Source of the DNA: an uncultured Bacilli bacterium
GTDB taxonomy: Bacteria; Bacillota_I; Bacilli_A; RF39; UBA660
Direction of reading: 5' to 3'
Length of the DNA stretch: 8,981 nucleotides
Assembly: GCA_947853245.1 (NCBI GenBank)
Contig: CANTWP010000012.1
Span: 1-8,981 of the forward strand
A program made the translations under genes and the position numbers. The notes under the pieces are model-generated. The model was given only the letters and a program-made list of their open reading frames with translations, ran no database searches and had not been told where the DNA came from. Of the stretch, positions 5,943 through 8,981 are shown piece after piece (the first letter of the stretch is position 1; each line of letters begins with the position of its first letter).

Positions 5943-7769
5943 ATGAATAATGGTAATTTGCTAACAATTGGTAGTTTATTTTACAGTTTATTATTAATTA
6001 TAGCTTTTTATTCAAAGAAAAGAATAAAAAGTATAGAAAATAGTGTATATTCACTATTGATAATATCTAATTTCTTAGGGTTAATAATAGCTATCGTTTG
6101 TTATTTTACGGTTTTAAATTATGAAACAATGGTAGCTTTAAATTATATTATTTCTAGACTATATCTAGTGTATCTATTATTTTTCATTTTAGTTTTCTTC
6201 TTTTACTTAATTGCTACTATATATGGAGAAAATGGGGAATTAAATCCAAAAATTAGAAGATTTCTTTACTTTTTACTTATTGTATTCACAGTAGTTTGTG
6301 CATTAATATTTAGTTTACCTCTTTATTATCATAATACAGATGGCGCAGTTTATTCTTATGGACCTGCTGCTAATTTAATGTACGTAGTAGCAACTGTATG
6401 TATGGTAAGTTGGACAGCAATATTGCTAAAAAATTACAAGAAAATAAAGAATAAAAAGTTTTTACCAATTATTATCTTTATAATTGGTGCGATGATTATA
6501 ACTGTCATTCAAAAATTAAATCCAGCACTTCTACTTATGACATCTATGGAAACCTTTGTAACTGTAGTTATGTATTTTACTATTGAAAATCCTGATTTAA
6601 AAATGTTAAGAAATTATCATGAGGCTAAAGAGTATGCTGAAGATTTAAATACAGAAAAACAAATGTTTATTTATAATCTATCTCAAGATATGAAAAGACC
6701 ATTACTTAAGACTGCTAAGTACTGTGAAAATTTACAATACTCTGATGACATAGAAGAGTATAAAAATGGTATTCGAAACATTAAAAGTGAATGCAATTCT
6801 ATGATTCAAAAAATTAATAGCATATTTGACATAGAAGTTAGTGATATAAGAGATTTAGGAACGGATAATACAAAATATAATTTGAGTAATCTACTTAAGG
6901 TATCTCTAAATAACATGAAACAAAATGTAGATAAATCTAATAAAAAAATAGAATTTATTAGTTCTATTAGTGATACTTTACCAAAAGAATTAATAGGAGA
7001 TTCAACAAGAATCAAGGAAGTATTAAAAATTATTTTTGATAATGCTTTAAAATATACCAAAGAGGGTTTCATTGAATTTAAAGTTCAAGGATTAAATAAG
7101 GGAAATATTTGTAGACTTTTAATATCTTTAGAAGATTCTGGTGAAGGAATGGATGCTGAAACATTACAAAATTTGTTTGATCGTGAAAAAATCGTAGATA
7201 AAACTAGTAATTCTAGTGATAAGATTGATCCTAATAAGGAAAATTTGGCTTTAGCAAAAAGAATTGTTAATTTATTAGGTGGCAATTTAATTGTAACTAG
7301 CAGTTTAGGAGTAGGTACTAAAATTAGTATAGTACTAGATCAAGAAATAGTACCTGCAAAAGCAAAACAAGATATTGATAAATATGAAAAAAAATATTTT
7401 GAACAAAATTTAGTATTAGTTTTGGGAGCTACTGATGAAGAAAGAAAAGTATTAATGCGTTCAATAGCAAATCTTGGTGGAGTAATGGAAACTGTTGACA
7501 GTGTTAATGAGGTAATCGAAAAAATTAAAAATCATAAAAAGTATAATGCTATAATAGTAGATGGAGAACTGCCATATTATAATATTGCGCAAGTTGCTGA
7601 AAAACTAAAGAATATAAAAGGTCTTAATAGTGATATTATTGTCTTGAGCAAAAATAAAGAAATGAAATCTGCAAAAAATCGTGCTATGGTTGGTGTTCAA
7701 GCATATCTAGCAAGGCCATTAAATGATGAAATTGTAGAAGAAACATTGAATAAATTGTTAAAAAACTAA
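5943..7769 (+). CDS. seven-helix hybrid sensor histidine kinase-like protein, catalytic residues degenerate
   Basis: The 608-residue protein has seven hydrophobic segments (about 6-22, 33-57, 65-93, 105-126, 142-163, 172-191, 193-212), a helical linker, a HisKA-like region, an HATPase domain and a receiver-like domain. In the H box the expected Ser-His-Glu is SQDMKRPL (247-254), so the phosphoacceptor His is Gln248. The ATPase domain keeps the N box (Asn367 in FDNALKYT), the G1 box DSGEGM (398-403) and a final SLGVGT (454-459), but the G2 box GLGLA is NLALA (434-438). In the C-terminal domain (about 487-608) Asp540 (IIVDGELP) fits the phosphorylation site. The acidic pair after strand 1 is replaced by GA, and the usual Lys-Pro is Arg591-Pro592. 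I infer an ATP-binding sensor scaffold or pseudokinase rather than a standard His-Asp relay. AGGAGG gives a firm start. No separate response regulator is adjacent. Confidence 0.85.
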   Translation: MNNGNLLTIGSLFYSLLLIIAFYSKKRIKSIENSVYSLLIISNFLGLIIAIVCYFTVLNYETMVALNYIISRLYLVYLLFFILVFFFYLIATIYGENGELNPKIRRFLYFLLIVFTVVCALIFSLPLYYHNTDGAVYSYGPAANLMYVVATVCMVSWTAILLKNYKKIKNKKFLPIIIFIIGAMIITVIQKLNPALLLMTSMETFVTVVMYFTIENPDLKMLRNYHEAKEYAEDLNTEKQMFIYNLSQDMKRPLLKTAKYCENLQYSDDIEEYKNGIRNIKSECNSMIQKINSIFDIEVSDIRDLGTDNTKYNLSNLLKVSLNNMKQNVDKSNKKIEFISSISDTLPKELIGDSTRIKEVLKIIFDNALKYTKEGFIEFKVQGLNKGNICRLLISLEDSGEGMDAETLQNLFDREKIVDKTSNSSDKIDPNKENLALAKRIVNLLGGNLIVTSSLGVGTKISIVLDQEIVPAKAKQDIDKYEKKYFEQNLVLVLGATDEERKVLMRSIANLGGVMETVDSVNEVIEKIKNHKKYNAIIVDGELPYYNIAQVAEKLKNIKGLNSDIIVLSKNKEMKSAKNRAMVGVQAYLARPLNDEIVEETLNKLLKN

Positions 7770-7820
7770 CTAAAAGGAGTCTGTAAATAAATCTGTGTAA
7801 ATGGCATCAATCCATGATTA

Positions 7821-7849
7821 GAGGTAAGTTTTATAACTTACTTCTTTTT
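7821..7849 (+). terminator. hairpin terminator after the kinase-like gene, inside the IS end
   Basis: GAGGTAAGTT (7821-7830) pairs with AACTTACTTC (7835-7844) with one G-U pair and a TTAT loop, followed by TTTTT. It is the only terminator downstream of the kinase-like gene and lies between the transposase stop and the putative IS terminal repeat. Transcription of the upstream gene probably now ends in IS-derived sequence. Confidence 0.75.
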
Positions 7850-7890
7850 GTTATATCAATAATAACATATAATTTAAAATTGTCAAAGAC

Positions 7891-8187
7891 CTAAATTCTA
7901 TCATCAAACATAATGGATAATTCTGATAATATTTTGCCCCAATTTCTATATGCTTGATCCCATTTTTTAGATATATTTTGAGTAGATAAGTATAAACATT
8001 TCAAAAGAGATATATCTGTTGGAAATACCGATTTTGTTTTAGTATATTTTATAAATTGTCTGTTTAAAGATTCAATAGTATTAGTTGTATACATAATTTT
8101 TCTAATGTAATCAGAAAATTGAAAGATTGGACAAATTGCATCTCAATTTTCTTCCCATGTTTTAAAAGAAGTTAATAACATTGGAAA
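7891..8187 (-). pseudogene. IS256-family (Mutator) transposase, C-terminal remnant
   Basis: About 98 codons survive of a transposase usually near 400 residues. The diagnostic C-terminal block is clear: YTTNTIESLNRQF, then TKTKSVFPTD, then NISKKW, then RNWGKILSELSIMF, ending at TAG 7891-7893. The frame continues upstream of Met 8094 as FSDYIRKI and a W..N-stop-DAICPIF stretch, where TGA (8143-8145) stands at a position that is normally Trp. Farther upstream TAA (8200-8202) and TAG (8206-8208) interrupt the frame and the similarity fades near 8187. The conserved N-terminal and catalytic core is missing, so the element cannot transpose. Confidence 0.82.
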
Positions 8188-8277
8188 CACTCTACTTTTT
8201 TAGATCTATCTTATAAATAGTTGGACTAGTAGTTATAAAAATGATTTTCCTTAATATATTTAAATAGGAGGACAAAC

Positions 8278-8981
8278 ATGAATACTAGAAATGGTCTAAC
8301 TGATGCGGAAGTAATTAAAAATAGAGAAGAATTTGGTAGTAATCTTATTACTAGTAAAAAGAAGAATAGTTTCTTAAAATTATTTATAGAAACTTTAGGA
8401 GATCCTATTATTAGAATCTTGATAATAGCTTTAGGAATAAAACTAGTTTTTTTGCTTAAAGATTTTGATTGGTATGAGACAGTTGGAATAGTGGTAGCAA
8501 TCTTTTTAGCTTCATTTATTTCAACTATTTCTGAATATGGTAGTGAAAAAGCATTTGAAAAATTGCAAGAAGAAGCTTCTAAAATAAAATGTAAGGTTCG
8601 AAGAAATGGTAAGTTAATAGAAATTAATATAGATGATGTAGTAGTTGGAGATATAGTTTTATTAACTACTGGTGATCGAGTTCCTGCGGATGGTTTATTA
8701 ATTAGTGGTGAATTAGAAGTAGATGAATCATCCTTAAATGGTGAAACTAAAGGTGCTAAAAAAGAGAGTATTAGATTTGGTCAACAAGCAAGTGAAAAGA
8801 ATACTGTATTCCGTGGAACCGTTGTTTATTCCAAAGAAGCCGAAGTAAAGATAACTAAGGTTGGAGATCAAACTTTCTATGGAACTATGGCTTCTGAATT
8901 ACAAGAAAAGAGTCCAGAAAGTCCCTTAAAAATTCGTCTTCGTCACTTAGCTGAAATTATTAGTAAAATCGGCTATATTGG
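8278..8981 (+). CDS. cation-transporting P-type ATPase, PMCA-type calcium pump (N-terminal part)
   Basis: The first 234 codons are present and the gene runs off the window, so the phosphorylation (DKTGT) and ATP-binding domains are not visible. The start of the protein (LTDAEVIKNREEFGSNLI, about 7-24) is a typical cation-ATPase N-terminal motif. Two membrane helices follow at about 44-60 and 66-84. The actuator domain shows VVVGDIVLLTTGDRVPADG and VDESSLNGETK, where NGE replaces the more common TGE, as in several bacterial calcium-type pumps. FRGTVVYS and LRHLAEIISKIGY lead toward the next helix. AGGAGGA (8266-8272) sets the start. No convincing promoter is visible in 8190-8265, where the IS remnant ends. 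Calcium specificity is inferred from subfamily resemblance. Confidence 0.88.
   Translation, partial: MNTRNGLTDAEVIKNREEFGSNLITSKKKNSFLKLFIETLGDPIIRILIIALGIKLVFLLKDFDWYETVGIVVAIFLASFISTISEYGSEKAFEKLQEEASKIKCKVRRNGKLIEINIDDVVVGDIVLLTTGDRVPADGLLISGELEVDESSLNGETKGAKKESIRFGQQASEKNTVFRGTVVYSKEAEVKITKVGDQTFYGTMASELQEKSPESPLKIRLRHLAEIISKIGYI

Larger units (their letters stand above)
7777..8190 (-). mobile_element. truncated IS256-family insertion sequence remnant
   Basis: The 508-bp gap between the kinase-like and ATPase genes holds the 3' end of a minus-strand IS256-family transposase plus its downstream non-coding end. At 7777-7802 the sequence, read on the minus strand, begins TTTACACAGATTTATTTACA, which resembles the terminal inverted repeats of IS256-family elements in Bacillota (from memory). 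No matching repeat is visible on the other side up to 8278, so the 5' two thirds and the other end are lost. The 8190 boundary is approximate. The stretch 8190-8265 shows nothing I can assign. Confidence 0.7.

Noticed and set aside
6806..7285. Minus-strand open frames opposite the kinase-like gene
   Set aside because: They are antisense shadows of the HATPase-coding region without recognisable protein features.
1..8981. Genetic code 4 (TGA = Trp) for the organism
   Set aside because: No in-frame TGA in about 2,400 codons of intact genes, and every Trp is TGG; the single TGA is in a decayed IS.
1..8981. CRISPR arrays, tRNA, rRNA or riboswitches
   Set aside because: No spaced direct repeats, cloverleaf-type elements or long structured leaders are visible; leaders are mostly under 30 nt.

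Overview
The window is strongly AT-rich and almost every gene lies on the + strand. Gene spacing is tight, promoters are sigma-A-like, Shine-Dalgarno sites are clear and terminators are short T-tailed hairpins. Together with the protein types this points to a low-GC Bacillota lineage, probably one of the small-genome gut Bacilli/Mollicutes-related groups (inference). All 13 tryptophan codons in the recognised intact genes are TGG, no in-frame TGA occurs in them, and the six complete genes all end in TAA. The data therefore fit the standard bacterial code.

Layout. (1) 1-1000: a promoter and a divergent sigma-70 family factor whose stop codon sits inside its own terminator hairpin. (2) 990-3011: a two-gene operon made of a small DNA-binding protein that resembles the N-terminal helix-turn-helix half of an IS transposase, overlapping by 11 bp a conserved three-helix membrane protein with a large external domain; a good terminator ends it. 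(3) 3014-3976: a gene for a probable lipoprotein. Its promoter region and first 310 coding bases hold six matches to the DnaA box within 380 bp, two in the AT-rich upstream region and four in the low-complexity 5' part of the gene. (4) 3975-5909: an AMP-forming acyl-CoA synthetase-like (ANL) enzyme with its own promoter and terminator. (5) 5916-7849: a seven-helix hybrid sensor histidine kinase whose phosphoacceptor His, G2 box and receiver-domain key residues are replaced, so it is probably a pseudokinase or signalling scaffold. (6) 7777-8190: a decayed minus-strand remnant of an IS256-family element. (7) 8278 to the end: the N-terminal part of a PMCA-type calcium P-type ATPase, cut off by the window edge.

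The genes do not form one obvious pathway. Most are single transcription units with their own promoter and terminator; only the HTH/membrane-protein pair is clearly co-transcribed. Recurring themes are regulation (sigma factor, HTH protein, sensor-like protein) and the cell envelope (membrane protein, lipoprotein, lipid-type ligase, ion pump). The most unusual features are the DnaA-box cluster at 3044-3421 and the catalytically degenerate hybrid kinase.
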